From Vitis vinifera (Eukaryota; Streptophyta; Magnoliopsida; Vitales; Vitaceae), in assembly GCF_030704535.1 (NCBI RefSeq), contig NC_081808.1:21889501-21953500 (forward strand): a DNA stretch of 64,000 bases, given 5' to 3'. The notes beneath the pieces are model-generated. The model was not told the origin of the DNA. It was given only the letters and a program-made list of their open reading frames with translations, and did not search any database. Positions 10,601 to 23,600 of this stretch are shown piece by piece (positions within the stretch are counted from its first letter, which is position 1; every line of letters begins with the position of its first letter). The position numbers were made by a program, and so were the translations under genes.

Positions 10601-12913
10601 GGAGAGGAAGTGAGGAACGGCCCTCCCAGAAGGAAGTTTTTCTTATTATTATTATTAATGAAGACTGTGAGCTCCTATTTTTGAGCCACTTGCAGATCCA
10701 CGTTAACCGTTGCGCTCTGGAATGCAAACCACCACAAATGGCCTGAAAATTTATAAACTCCACCCCAAAATGGTGGACAATGCCGCCTACCCATCTCACC
10801 CTTGTCTCGCCCAAAGCTCTGTATGGAAAAGATGATGGATATGCCATTCTATCACGTCAGAAGCTTGTTTGTAAGTGTGGGAAAGCAGAAAAAACTGACC
10901 CCGTAATGGAAAATAAATAAATAAATAAAGTGAGAGAATAAGATTTGTTCAGATGTTACTGTCCTACAGCTCATTCTCTGTAAAATTAAATCGCTAATCC
11001 AGCAACCATGAGAAGAGAAAGTACATGTGGAGACAGCTTAGGAGGCAAGCATTCAATGAGCTCGTGTCTGGATCTTGATGACTTGGAATTCGGTTTTAAT
11101 AAGCACGCTCCAAAAATAGAAAAAAAAGCTGGAAACATTCAATTGCATATTGGTTCTCCATGGACTACCAATTAAGCAAATGAAGAATATGTAACAACAG
11201 TTGTGGCAGTAGCAGCCAGCACAAGCTTGGAGATGATCTAAACCATCGTACAGGTGCCAAGAACTGCCTCTGATAAGTGATAACAACTCCTTAGGCCTAG
11301 AAAGCTTGGAAATTTAAAAAATCAAATCACGTCTCCTTCCCCTCCACAGCCCTCTGGTACAAGGTTTCCCCATACCAGGTGCCCAAATTCAAAGCCAAGG
11401 TGATTTATAATTTTGACCATAGTGCATATTCCTCATTTCTGGCAAAGATGCCTGACTGAAAGTGTAAAATGACCTACTTGGGCGTCATACTGAATCTGAA
11501 TTTGAATCTCAATGGGAAGCTTTGAAAGTAAATTGAGTAATCCCCATATATCACATCTTGCGAAACATCACAAGATATGGCTTCCTATGATTTCCTGCAA
11601 GGCCATTTTCCGAGGGATGTAGGACGGACTACCATCCACATTACACTCCCAACAAATCAAGCCTTCACAAAAAGTGAAATTGTACTTTCCATTTGCATTT
11701 TCCAGTTCCACAAACAACCACCACCTACAGATTACCATCAAAGAAAATTGTAACACTTAAAACCGTATCCGGACCTTCAGGAAAAAGGACAAGAATAAAA
11801 TCAATCAAAGATGACGAGTAGGAAACTAACAGCTACAAAAAAAACCCCTGTGGTGAACACAGTGAAATCCCACCCACAAGAGGCTTTTTCTCGTAAAACC
11901 TTATGGGAAAACACAAGTGAACTCCCGCACCCACAGCACCTTGATCATCATTACCAGACAGGTTATAGATAAATTAGCCACATCTGGGCAGAAGGAAGAT
12001 GAGTGCCAGTCTTCATTCTAAAACTGGCACGAACTACCCTTGTGTGCCCAGCCTGAGCCGTTTGTTCTACTGTCTATAACAGGCAAGCACAAAATCGGGC
12101 TTTATCTCATAATCCAGAGCAGGTCAGGCCCCAGACACCCAATTTTGAAATTAACAAGCAAAACATAGCCAAATCCAGTCTTCACCCGGATGTTTCAAAG
12201 GTTCGAGCCCAACAAGGGGGCCAATTTTATGTAGTAAAATCTTCAACTGGTCTTGAAGAAAGAAAGTATACATATGAATGTAAGATATGTATATATAATA
12301 TATATATAACAACATAGTAAAAACTAAAAAAGATCATGTCACCCAGGATCCTGACTGGCGTAAAGTTTTAGTTGTAGCACAAGCAGCAGCATCCAACAGA
12401 TCCACCCTCCTTTTTTTGCCAGGACGCAAATACACACCAACCAAACCCTTTCTTCCATCACTCTTCATTAGATTAGTCTCCCTCCTAAAATTGGAGGTAA
12501 CCTGACCCCGTAGATTAAAAAGAAAAACAGCTGAGAGGCTGCGAGGGGAAATAGCATCAAAATTCCCCAGATGGAAATGCCAACCATGCCACCAATAAAA
12601 ATGAGGTAAAAAGGCAACATCCAGTAAAACCATACATACATCCCAATAAACTTATGGTACTAGCTCAAGTCACAAAAAGCATTTTTCCTTTGGTCTTTTG
12701 ATCACTTCTTAGTAGTTTTTTTTGTTTTTTTTCTTTTTTCCCCCTTTCTAGTTTGTCTGTCTGCTGCCTCATGAGAAATCAATTTCATCATGTCATGGCA
12801 AGGCCACTATCTCCGAGAAAATGAAAGATATTCACCATTGTCATTAATTCCCTCCTCCCCTATTTCCCTCCAACAACCCTCCTCAAAAAGATGTGCACCA
12901 GCACATGTCTCTC
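7627..12913. other. Intergenic between FD and LARP1
   Basis: About 5.3 kb, mostly single-copy in appearance, containing the FD upstream region. It has GA-rich stretches at 8390-8500, a (GA)n run at 10248-10266, an AT-rich block at 9890-10110 and a (TA)-rich patch near 12285-12310. I found no convincing gene: the open frames are short and lack domains. The part nearest 12913 is likely LARP1 3' UTR. Confidence 0.5.
10248..10266. repeat. (GA)n microsatellite
   Basis: Perfect GA dinucleotide run in intergenic DNA. Confidence 0.9.
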
Positions 12914-15900
12914 TTACTTGAAATTCTTTGCTGAATTTGAGCGATCAGGACCTCCTTGAACACCAACTTGGCTGGGCCCCTCGCTGCTGTATGGCTTTGA
13001 CTGGCTATTCAAATCTCCAGATGATGATCTACTTGAGAATGCCTCAACATGGACATCTGCTTCACTCCTCACAGTACTGTAGTTAGTAGTCTGCTCCCCT
13101 AGTGTGACATTTTGGAAACGAGCTGCCAGCGTATCATAACTAGAACTTCCAATAGACTGAGGGCTTGAAAGAGGAGAGAACTGAACAGATGGCGGCATTA
13201 TCCATTTCATCCAATCACCACGCCTCCTTAATTTGTCACCCTATAATATAAGGTGAAGGGACAATATGAGAATAACAAAAGAGTAGCCGGATTATTGAAA
13301 ATGAAGGGGGAAAAACCAACATGATATACCGCAAAAAGGAAAAAGTAAAGGCACAGTATAATTAATCTCACAATCAGTAAACCTTGTCTACTTGAACCCA
13401 AAGCAGCTATTAGAAAGATACCTGTACTTCCACAATAGTAGAAGTTCTTACAGCTTCCAATATGAGCTGGATATTTTCTGTCAAAAGCTTCACCTGAAAA
13501 AGAAGCCAGAAGGACAGACTTTGCTTTAAAATCTTGAGAAAATGATGTAGCAGAGGTGCAACATCATGAAATATTCATCCATAAGGAATTGAGATTTAAA
13601 AGAGAAAAAAAAAAAAAAACACATGCACACGCACATGCTGCGCACACACAGAGGAAGGGAACAGCAAATGGCCTAAATTTTGATTTGGAATTGTTAAGAC
13701 TCATTTGGAACCAAGTTGCACCCTCTACAACAGCAATACATGCAATTAACAAACAAATGCAGACAAGAAATAGAGTTGATGAATCAGAAAGTAAAGAAAA
13801 AATGAAAGATGAATAGAGACTTAAGCAAATATCAGCAGTTTACATATGACCTTTATTTCAAAAAAGGTTTTTAAAAGATTTTTCAGAAGTATGCCAAAAT
13901 CCTGACCTGTAAACATAAAAATTAAAGCTGTGCTTCCATCAGATCTTTGGATTAGTCCTGCCTACAATATTTTGATTACATTTCATGTATTGATAAATGG
14001 TTTATATTTTTAAATTTCCAACTCCAATTACTTGTGTACCCATACAGGTATTAGCCAGTAGCTCAAGAACAGGTTTCACCATCCACAACTACAGTCTTTA
14101 CACTTCAATGCATATGTTGGTCAAAATGGCAAAAAGAACAATCACATCCTGAGAAAGAATCAAATGATGAAGTACAGAACTACATGGATAAAGAGATCAA
14201 TTATTCCCAATTATAGATGATGTAATGGCTAACATATGTTTTGACCAGCCCAATAAAGAAGATTATTTTTTAAAATGAAATTATAAGGAAGCACACACTA
14301 CAAATTAGAGCCAAAAGAACTTCACTATCAAATCAATGAGAATGCCTCATCAAAATCCAATATGGCTTTCAAAAGTACGCAAAAAAAAAAAAAAAGGGTT
14401 CATCAACTCATGATTCAATTACACCCTGTTGATGCATCACAAGATCACTAAAGTAAGATGCTTTTGCGTGGACATCAGACAGGCTTTTCTAATACAATCT
14501 ATAGCACCCCTTGCCCTCCTCACTCAAAGTAAAAAGAAAAAAAAGGAAAACAATGCATGGATTCATCATGCTCCCCATATAATTGTTTAGAATCATTTTT
14601 GTAAAACCCATGGTCACATTGCCTCAAAAAAGTAAAGCAGAACATTGGGACAAAAACAAAAGATGAAATCATCAAAAGTTCATTAAGGTAAGATGCTTTT
14701 GCATAGACATTGAACAGGCTTTTCAAATGCAATCTATAGCGTCCCTTGCCCTCCTCACCCTATGGAAAAGAAGAAAAAAAAGAACACTGTATAGTTTCAT
14801 AATGCTCCCCATGCAATTGTTTAGAGTTGCTCATGTAAGACCTATAGTCATAAAAATAAAGCACAACACTCAGACAAAAACAAAAGATGAGAATATGAAA
14901 TCATCCCATGATTTGAGAAAGCCATCTTTGACTTGATTGACTAGAAGGTCACCCTACATGATTATTCTTTATTTTCCTAGGAGATTGGATGACAAAAGTA
15001 GGGGGGATTGATTTCAGAACTCATTAACCTTGTGAAGTTGCGTATTGCCTTAGCAGTCAGGTCAGTTCACTTGTCATGTTTTATAACCTAAAAGATGAAG
15101 TACAACTTGAAATTGGCGAGGTACAGGTGGAAGGCCAATGCAGACAACAGCAGTTGTGGTGAGTGGAGTGGTGGCTACATCAATGGCAGTACTAGATATT
15201 ATGGTGCGTGCATTTGGTGGCAGTAATAATGATCTTGACTTCAGTGTTGTGGTGTGGCGCAGTGAAGGTTGTGGTGGTGGCAACTGTGGCAGCAGTGTTG
15301 AGATGGGCTACAGAGGTAATTATGAGTCAAGCGGCAGTAGCAGTAGAGGTGGTATAAAATGGCAATGGCAGCAGCATGGTGGTGCATGCAAAGGAAGTGG
15401 TGCCAATAGTAGTGATGGTGGCAACAGTAATGGTTGTGGCAGTATCAATGGGTGGTCTGGTGTTGCCTAGGTGGATGTGATCGTGGGGATAGATGCGGAA
15501 GTGGTGGTTGAGGCCGCAATGGGAACAGTGATATTAGAAGGCTCCACTAGAAGAGGCTCAAATCCCCAAAACTTATAATTTACAAATCCTGAGTGCCTGA
15601 CCAAAAGTTGAGACCTATAAAATCCTAAAAGAGGATTTTATAGTTTCCAATTCTAGAAAACCAATGACTTGGTCCAAAAGTAATATTTCCAAATCCATTC
15701 CCCTCCAATTCCTGTGAAAAGAACAGGAGTTTAGAAAAAGGAACCAACAATTACAGTCCACTGCCTCAGTGAAATTCAAAACATGAACTACCAGAGATAA
15801 AATCCACACCATGAACAGGTAGCATATTATATCATCTTCATCTCTTGGAAACAGGAGTAGAGCCAAGATATCACAAAGCGCTTCATATAATGTTTTAAAA

Positions 15901-18900
15901 TAACAATAACATTAAATATCCCAGGAAGCACCAGTAACACTTTCAGAGAGCATGAATGGAAAATAAAAGAAGCTGATAACTCTACTAGGCTAATTGTCTC
16001 CAGGTTCTAGAGTTGCACCAGACACCAGCAATCACACATTAATTTCAACTACCAAGACTGTGTTAAGAAGTTACAATCCTTGTATGTTACTTCCAAATTT
16101 ATGTCCTAAACTGCAAAAAGCTAGGTTGAATTAAATCATCAATGATAAAGCAATCAGTTTTCTCCATAGTTAAAAAAAATAAAAAACAAATAAATAAATA
16201 AAAACCACAAATAGAAAAAGGGAATAAAAACTAAAAAAAGGAGGGATTTCAAGAAAAAGAAAAGGGTGAAAAAACGAGGGACACATTGGAGAAATAATGA
16301 ATGTCATTTTTGGAAATCCAACTTTATGACACCAGTTGTTTTAGTTGTGAACATTGAGGCAAAGTCACACTGCATATTTTACATGACCACCAATCCGCTA
16401 ATGCTGTATAGCATATCTTACCACCCCCCAATCAACACCAAGCTTGGATCTTCACTTTACAACTCACAGATAATGTTGTTTTCGATATTGAAGAACTATC
16501 AGCCAATGTGTCCTAAATCACATCAAGGCTGATTCTCTTAGTGTTCTTTCATGGAAACTGCGGAACTTGAGAAAGCAAGTCCAGTTTGGTTACATTATTG
16601 TTCCTCTCCAATGCACCGGAAGTTACTGTAAACCTGATCCATGAAGTCACAAATGCTGCAGGCAAACTGAGACATGAATCATACTTAATACCACCTTTTG
16701 CCCAAAGGCCAAAACAGGAACAATAACATCAGAGAATGACCATGGGCTCTTAAAGTTTGTGTATGACAGATTTACATGTGACAATACAGTTGCTAAGCCC
16801 TGGGCTAAGTATCAAGGGCTTTCTTTGGCCCAGTGGTCGGCCAGAAGCAGAAAATGTTCATTTACAGATTCAGAGATGGAATGCCTAATTCAAAACTAAT
16901 ATGTGCTGAAGCAAGCTTTCTGATAGCTCTCTTGCAGAGACGATAGACTTAAATTTTCTAGGATATTTACCCAGAAGAGAAAAAAAAGGCTAACTGGACA
17001 GCCAACCACAGCCGTTCAACACCCTGTTAAGATTGTTGTTTTGTGAAACCTCAACCAACCACAATAACACCCTAAACCACCACCAGTCCCTCATTCAACC
17101 TGAATTATCCTTTGATTGATCAAAAACTAGCAAAGTAAAGAAAACTCTTGCAAACATCAGTGATACTCTACATTACAGAATAACAGATGATCGTTAAACC
17201 ATCTCCATGAAATTGGCATAACTGATATGAAGATTTTGAGATTGAGCTGGGAAAGATAATAGAAAAAATAATAGACTCTTAAGAGTTAGTAGGAAGTTAG
17301 AAATGGTATCATTTGCAGAAAAAGTAATCGTGAATCAGAAAAAATAGATGGCAGTTCACAAATAACAGTAATGGCCATCTTAGTAGGCATTGGTGCAGTT
17401 CAAATTGAAGGCACCATGTAGATAACAAGGCAGGAGAACATAAGTGGGGCTTGCAGGTAATTCCATGATCTGCAAGAATCAGTCCCGTGGCTACTGATTG
17501 GGATTAAATCAGCAGCTTACTTGACAAAAATCAAATACAACAACAATGTAGCTTGCTAACATATAAAGCACTACTGACCACAACATAGAGAGACTAAATG
17601 AAATTTTACAACTTCCATAAAGCATGAAGGCTCATTCTTCAAATATAGAGTAATCCTATTTGTAGGCTTATAATCAGGCAATGGGACCATAACATAAGTC
17701 ATATGGAGACAAATAGCTTCAGACTAAAGAAAGAGAAAGTACAATAGAATGTCCTGAATTGTGAAGTACCGGGTCAGAACAACTCCCCTATGCAAAATCA
17801 TGCTTTTAGAGTTCCACCCTGCAACTACTTTCTAAACATTGTGTTGATATAAAATAATGAAAACATCCAAAAAAGGACTTTGCAATTATATACTTCCATA
17901 AAAGCAGCATAATAACAAACTCTGTTAGCATAGCTGGGAAAAGGAAAACTATAATAATTTTACCACATAGAGTAGAGCAATTTAGTAAGGTGGATAACTA
18001 CTGACTGCAGGAAAACACCCAGATAAGTGTCTTCACATGAACCCTAAATTAAATAACCTGATGCATCTATTTTTATTTTTTTTGTTAATCCATCACCCAC
18101 CCAAAATTCTCCATTTGAAAAGAAATGCATAAATTGATGGACGATATTCCATTCATACCTAAGGATTAGCAGTAATCCAAGATGTTCAATAAGAACAGGT
18201 GTTTAAGAAGAATAAGAACCACATATAAAAAAACCTGTCAAGAAACATCATAAACAAACAGGCAGAAATCACTTAAATATTTCCCCAGAAAAAACTCACT
18301 TTTTTGAAGCCTGCTATTAATTTAACAGGAACCCAGCCCTGTTCATCCATGTTCTGCCTCAAGTAAATATCTTTAATTAAATTCTCATTACTGCAATAAA
18401 CAAATATGAGATGCAATAGCTGTTAAAATTTCTGACAGTCTTAAAATACACTAATAAAAGGTAATGGCAGATGATAATAACAAATTACATTAAAAAAAAT
18501 TGCAACAACTATAAAGTACCTGAAATAATAATCTATCTGAGCAACTAACTTAGCATGCAACTGATGATCCTGGGGAGGAAAAAACATTGGATGAGGCATT
18601 GGTGCAACAAAAGGCACAGTTCTGAGGGGGTCTGCATGCGGAGCTGGAACATACACCACCTGAGACACTGGAGATGCCAATTCTGAAAATGAAAAGGACA
18701 GTTATTAGCATATGCCTGCATACCGAAAATGCAAAACTTCATTACATCTTACCCTGGTAAAGAATGGGATTACCAAAAGGTCGCAGATGAGGGGGAGCAA
18801 TAAACTGAGCAGAAGAATGTGATGGGGGCCTAATAAAGCCCCTAGCAACAACTCGCGGCTGCATATGGGGTTCTCTATTAAAATTTCGATGAGGATTCCA

Positions 18901-20082
18901 ATCATGGTTCACACGGTCCTGGTCACGCCTGCCCCCATAACCGTGATGGTGAGAACCATCTCCCCGTGAATGGGGGCCACTATTTCCTTTTCGATAAGAA
19001 CCCCGTTGATGTGGGTAATCGTTACCACTATGGGATTGTGGCACAAATCCACCCCTTTGTCCACCCTCCGGATGGATACTTCTGTTCGTATGATCTCTAG
19101 GAGAAGAGTTATTAGGAGGCACTTCCATTACTGGGCCCTGAGGAGCTGCCGGCTGAGGGAGGCCGGCATTGGCAGAACTACTCCCTCCACTGCGGTCACC
19201 GCGCTTCATAGATTTCTGGCGTGTGGGTAAAGCATGGCTCGGAGTGGAACTAGGAATTGGATTATTATTGACTTGTTTGTGTGAAGGAGAAGATGCATTT
19301 CCACTCCCCTAAAGTACACATGCATATGTAAACAATCAATCACATCAACACAAATTGTTTGTTGTTGAAACAATGGTTAAAAAAACAAAAGAAATTGCAC
19401 GAATGACTCTGATTTTCTATTATCTGGGGCTACGCAATCAACCTGATTCAACAACTTGATTTACTAGTTCAGGTGATCCTTTTCCTCTTTTGAGAAATAA
19501 AAAATGAGATTAAAAATTCTTTTATTTTCCGTTTCCTACTCTATCTCAACAACCAAATATCATGTAATTGTTTCAGAGACGAACCTGAACGTGAACCTGA
19601 GCCGGCGGCGTCGAGATGGATCCATCTGTGGGACTTTTCAATGAATCAGACGCAGATTTAGCAGAAGCTCTGGCGGACTCTGAGAGAGCGGGCCAAGAAC
19701 TGGCCCCCATCACAGGCCCAACCTCAGCAACGCCATTCGAAGGCTTATTCCACGCCGGCCGCTTACCGGCATTGCCGTTGCCGTTATCAGAACTTTCCAG
19801 TTGAGCCTCCACTTGCGAAGAATCCTCCGGCGAAGCCGGAGAATCCGAAGTCGCTTTCGTAGGCGAGCAATCAGACGAAACCACAATTTGCTCCTGAGAC
19901 GATACGGGTGAAGATGGAGCCGCGGTGATCGATTCCGATTCACCACGCACCACCTGCGTCCAGGGCGACGTCACCGCGCCCCGAGCAGCCGAGCGCCGCG
20001 ATTTGGGACTACTGTGACCGTCCGGTGAATATCGCGGCGAAAGATGCGGACCAGTGGGAGCCGATGAATTAGCAGTTGCCAT
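12914..20082 (-). CDS. LARP1: La-related protein 1 (LARP1b/c type), La-motif RNA-binding protein
   Basis: Six exons on the minus strand: 20082-19585, 19308-18753, 18682-18520, 18390-18300, 13493-13422 and 13240-12914. They encode 568 residues, and phase closes at every GT-AG junction. The La motif spans about 391-474, split over exons 3 to 6, with the signatures 'QIDYYFSNENLIKD' and 'MDEQGWVPVKLIAGFKK'. The N-terminal half is Ser/Pro-rich, then Gly/His/Arg-rich (about 190-330), typical of plant LARP1. The conserved 'KRPAWNKP' block is in exon 1. No DM15 cap-binding repeats follow the La motif, so this fits the shorter 1b/1c members rather than LARP1a. The family binds mRNA in the cytoplasm and controls translation and decay. 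A second donor 12 nt upstream at the end of exon 1 would also keep frame. The ATG at 20082 opens the exon 1 frame. Confidence 0.94.
14440..14912. repeat. Diverged tandem duplication (~235 bp) inside LARP1 intron 4
   Basis: Copy 1 (about 14440-14674) and copy 2 (about 14675-14912) share 'gtaagatgcttttgc', 'caggctttt', 'caatctatagc', 'cccttgccctcctcac', 'catgctcccca' and 'gacaaaaacaaaagatga' in the same order. The offset is 235 at the left landmark and 224 at the right. There are many substitutions, so the duplication is old. Confidence 0.9.
15130..15530. repeat. GGT/AGC triplet-rich low-complexity region in LARP1 intron 4
   Basis: Dense imperfect trinucleotides (ggt, ggc, agt, agc) give an open frame of about 110 Gly/Ser/Asn-rich residues on the plus strand. 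The codon pattern is that of an imperfect microsatellite, without a domain, inside a long intron. I treat it as non-coding. Confidence 0.7.
15531..18299. other. Remainder of LARP1 intron 4
   Basis: The intron runs 13494-18299. This part has ordinary AT-rich intronic composition. No exon, RNA gene or transposon boundary is recognised. Confidence 0.5.
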
Positions 20083-21260
20083 CAGAACCTAGGGTTTTCA
20101 AAGGATCCAAGGAACGAAAACTATTGAACAAAAAAATAAGAAAAAAAGGAAAAGATCAAAATTGGGGAAGAGAGAGATGACCTAGGGTTTGGTAATGCGA
20201 GAAGGTTCCAAAGATTTTTGGGTGCCGGATCGCTGAGGATCCGATCTCGCAGAGAGAGGCAGAGCCGAGGAGTAAAGAGGCCAGCGATCTCTCTATTTCT
20301 TTGCTAGTAGGGAGTCTATGGAATGCCAGGTTTTCATACGTGTCAATTTACCTAAAGCCCCATCTGTCCCATTCTCAGTATCCTTTTTCCCTTCTTCTTT
20401 ACCTCCTTTTACATTTTTACTGTCCCAGTCCCTCCCCATTTTCACCTCCACACACGATACAACCCCTCCTCTCACTTTTCACTGCTCTCATTCTACCACC
20501 ATGCTGCATTTTCATTGGAGATTGGTGCGGTAAATCACTGGGAACTTGATGGGCCGGTGGGTTCTCCTTTTCTTACTACGTGAGGTTCCCCCACCGCTAA
20601 AGACTAATCTCGGTATCCGGTGGAGCCTCCGTATGCAAGTGCGATCTTCGTGTAATTACTTAAAATCCCCAATATCTTACATAATTACAACACTTACCCT
20701 GATAAAATTTGTTTTCTAAATCGATGACTATAATAAGTAAACTCCTCCCATGGGTCATAGGATTGTTTCACGGGTGATTTAAAAATATTTTTTTATTTTT
20801 AAAAATTCAAAATATCATCTAAACATTATTTTGTGTTTTCACTTTTTAAAAACAAATTGAAATAAAAAATAAAAGTTATTTTTACTGGTTTTCAAAACAA
20901 ACGAAAATGATTAAAAAAATTAAAAATTTAAATGTGATGTTTGTCTTCTTTTAAAAATCTTCAAATATGATTTTTTTTTTCTAAATCAGAATTTCTTTTA
21001 ACTTTTCTCAAAATTTTCATTGACCAAATAAATTTCAAATCAAACCACACTTGAAACATAAAATATATTAATTTTTAAAAATAATTTGAGATTAAAAAAC
21101 CAATTTAATTAGCACAAGAAAATTATGAAATTCAATAATATTAAAAAGTCATTAATGAAAATTCATTTCAATGACTTGGCAAATTTCCTCTTTGTATATA
21201 ATTATATTTGTACAAATTTTTTATTATGCCAATAAACACCAAGTCTAGTAAGATTTAATG
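20083..21260. other. LARP1 5' region and AT-rich flank
   Basis: The first ~200 bases upstream of the start (to about 20290) are G/A-rich, with 'cctagggtttgg'-like words common in plant leaders. They are probably the 5' UTR and core promoter. From about 20760 the sequence is AT-rich with runs resembling the 'ttttaaaaacaa' MITE family seen elsewhere. No gene is supported. Confidence 0.5.
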
Positions 21261-21713
21261 GATGTTTGGGAAATCAACTTAATAATTTAAAGTAACTTAA
21301 TAACTTAATTTCAGGTATTAAATAAATTAAGTCTATTTAGTAAAATAATTTAATAGTATGATTTAAAATCAAACACAACTTTAAGTAATAAATAAAAACG
21401 ATTAACTTATTCTTAAATTCACGTCTTTATTTTACTTTTTTATCATTATTTGTCATAGTTACCTTCATGATTTTTTTTGCTACTCCACAACCTCCATTGT
21501 TATTTGACCTTCTTTGCTCTAATTATAATTTATGATGATAAATATATCAATTTGATGATTTAAAATAAATTTTAAATTAATCTTATCAAATAACTTTAAC
21601 ACTTAAAAGTAAAAATTAAGTAATAAGTTTTAAGTCAACAACTTAAGTATAATTTAATTTGAAGTTAACTTAAATTATTAAATAATAAGTATTAGGTTTT
21701 ACCAAACACCCCT
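21261..21713 (-). mobile_element. MITE family M, copy 1
   Basis: Non-coding AT-rich element with imperfect terminal inverted repeats: 'gatgtttgggaaatc' at the left end and 'ggttttaccaaacacc' at the right end, which reads GGTGTTTGGTAAAACC on the other strand. The interior, read on the minus strand ('catcataaattataatta', 'gtaactatgacaaata', 'atttaagaataagtt'), aligns along its length with 54650-55513 on the plus strand. Superfamily not assigned. Confidence 0.8.
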
Positions 21714-23084
21714 TAGATGGTGTTTTTAAAAAAAGAAAACTTAATTCTAAATAGAACTTAAGATACAATAGTATTTAATAGTGTTGAATTTTAAATGATT
21801 TATTTTTTTAATATTTTATTTTTATTAAGTATTAGGAAGTAAAGAAAAAAAAACTTATTACTTTTACTATTAAGAAAAAAGTTAAATATTTTAGCATTTT
21901 TTATCCTATTAAAAATTTTAAGAAATAAGTAATAAATCGATAAAAAGTAAAAATAAAACAAATAACATTTTAATGTCATTGACTAACAAGTCTAATAATT
22001 TTTAAAAATAACTTCAAAATTAAATAATGATGCATTTAAAATAGAAAAAAAATGGACGAAAATGGTCTAGATTGATTCTATTTTTTTATTTTCTAAGTAG
22101 GATCATATTTTTGTGATCTTTTTTACCAAACAAATAAATTCCAAATTAAGCAAGATTTAATTCATTAGATTTATTCACGAATTTAGTAATTTAAAAAAAA
22201 ATGAACTGAAACTCAAATAGTGAACCAATTCATACAAAAAAAATTATGGATAAAAATTTATACATAATAACTATATTATTTCTTTCTGCACATAAATATA
22301 TTTTCGTAAATTTTTTTACTATAAAAATAAACTTCAAATCATGTGAAACTTTATATTAAATTTATTAATGAATTTAATAAATTTTTTAAAATAATTTAGA
22401 ACTTAAAAGACTGATCCAATTAAATGCTGATCAAATCAATTCATTCTAGATTACTTTGTTTATAATTGAATTCTAAATGTATATATGTAATGAAAAACTT
22501 AACACATGTTAAATAAAGTCATTGTTTTTTAATTCATCTTAAATACAATATAAATTCATCTTAAATACAATACTATTAAAAATTATTATTCAGTTTTAAT
22601 AAATACAAAATTTAGGAAAATGTTGATCTCCATATTTTTATAATGCAGTTATTTATTTTATTAAAAATGTAATTTATAATTTTACTATAATAATATAATT
22701 CAAATTTTACTTAAAAAACTATTTATTTTTTAATTTATTTGTAATTATAAAACTATTTTCATTTTTAACAAGACTCGAATTTAATTTAATTAATATTATA
22801 TAAATTAAATTTACAATATTTGTATAAAATCAAAATTGAAAAATTATTCTAAAAACAAAAATGTTTTAAAAACAACTTGTCAAATACTTTTATTTTTATA
22901 AAATACTAAAAAAAAAAATTGTTTTTAACTTAAAAACAGTTTTTAAAATAAATATTTGAAAAAAAAAAAAAAAAACAGGTTGTATAACTTGCATTATTAT
23001 TTTTATTTTTTTGGGAATCCAAGTTTTAAATCAAGAAAATATCATGCATGGCCTTTTTTTTTCATAATAGATATATATATATAT
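21714..23084. other. AT-rich intergenic, no gene
   Basis: Very AT-rich, with poly-A/T runs and partial matches to the 'aaaaacaattttaaaaacag' MITE family near 22840-22980. An AT microsatellite lies at 23071-23085. No reading frame is supported. Confidence 0.55.
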
Positions 23085-23242
23085 AAGAAAACGAAAAAAG
23101 AGAAATTAAAATGTAGGAAAATAACATAATGAATTTTCATTAGAGGTATTTCTTTTATAGGGAGTTACAAAGAGATATACATCAATGCGAATGATCATCC
23201 ACAAGTTCTCATAATCCAATAAATTCTTATATTTTATAACAC
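23085..23242 (-). repeat. 3' LTR of the copia element
   Basis: On the minus strand it begins TGTTATAAAATATAAG, directly after the purine tract CCAAGGGAGG. It aligns base for base over long stretches with 29331-29488. Its far end is lost in an AT microsatellite near 23071-23085. Confidence 0.8.
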
Positions 23243-23459
23243 CTCCCTTGGATGATCATAAAAATATGTCTCATTAAAACCTTACTAGGAAAAATTCTAG
23301 TGAAGGAAAAATAGTATAATATTCTTTTGGATTACTACACTTGCCTTGTTAAAAACTTTGCAAGTAAAACCCAGTGGGACAAAACCTGGACAAAGGGAAA
23401 AAAAGTACAGCGTAGTGATATTCTTATCAATTAGTTCTCCCTTAAGTTAACATGATTAT

Positions 23460-23600
23460 ATTTTCTCTAGCAGCACAACATGGAGATCTTTGAGTTAACG
23501 TATTTCAATGAGCTTCTTGAGTATTGCAATTGACAATGCCTTTGTGAATAGATCTACTAAATTGTTACTTGATCTTACTTGTCGAATAACAATTTCTTCA
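23460..23600 (-). pseudogene. Copia RNase H C-terminal relic
   Basis: The minus strand near 23590-23510 encodes 'RQVRSSNNLVDLFTKAL', the conserved end of Ty1/copia polyproteins (family form 'IRSSDNLADLFTKAL'). The surrounding frame is broken. It lies about 270 bases inside the 3' LTR, as expected for the end of pol. Confidence 0.8.

Noticed and set aside
10518..10847. 109-residue open frame, minus strand
   Set aside because: Trp/Ser-rich chain without family resemblance or splice context.
12190..12215. GGTTCGAGCCC, similar to a tRNA or SINE B box
   Set aside because: No A box, cloverleaf or poly-A tail accompanies it.
12334..12633. 99-residue open frame, minus strand, downstream of LARP1
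   Set aside because: No domain or composition typical of a protein; it lies in the probable 3' UTR or flank of LARP1.
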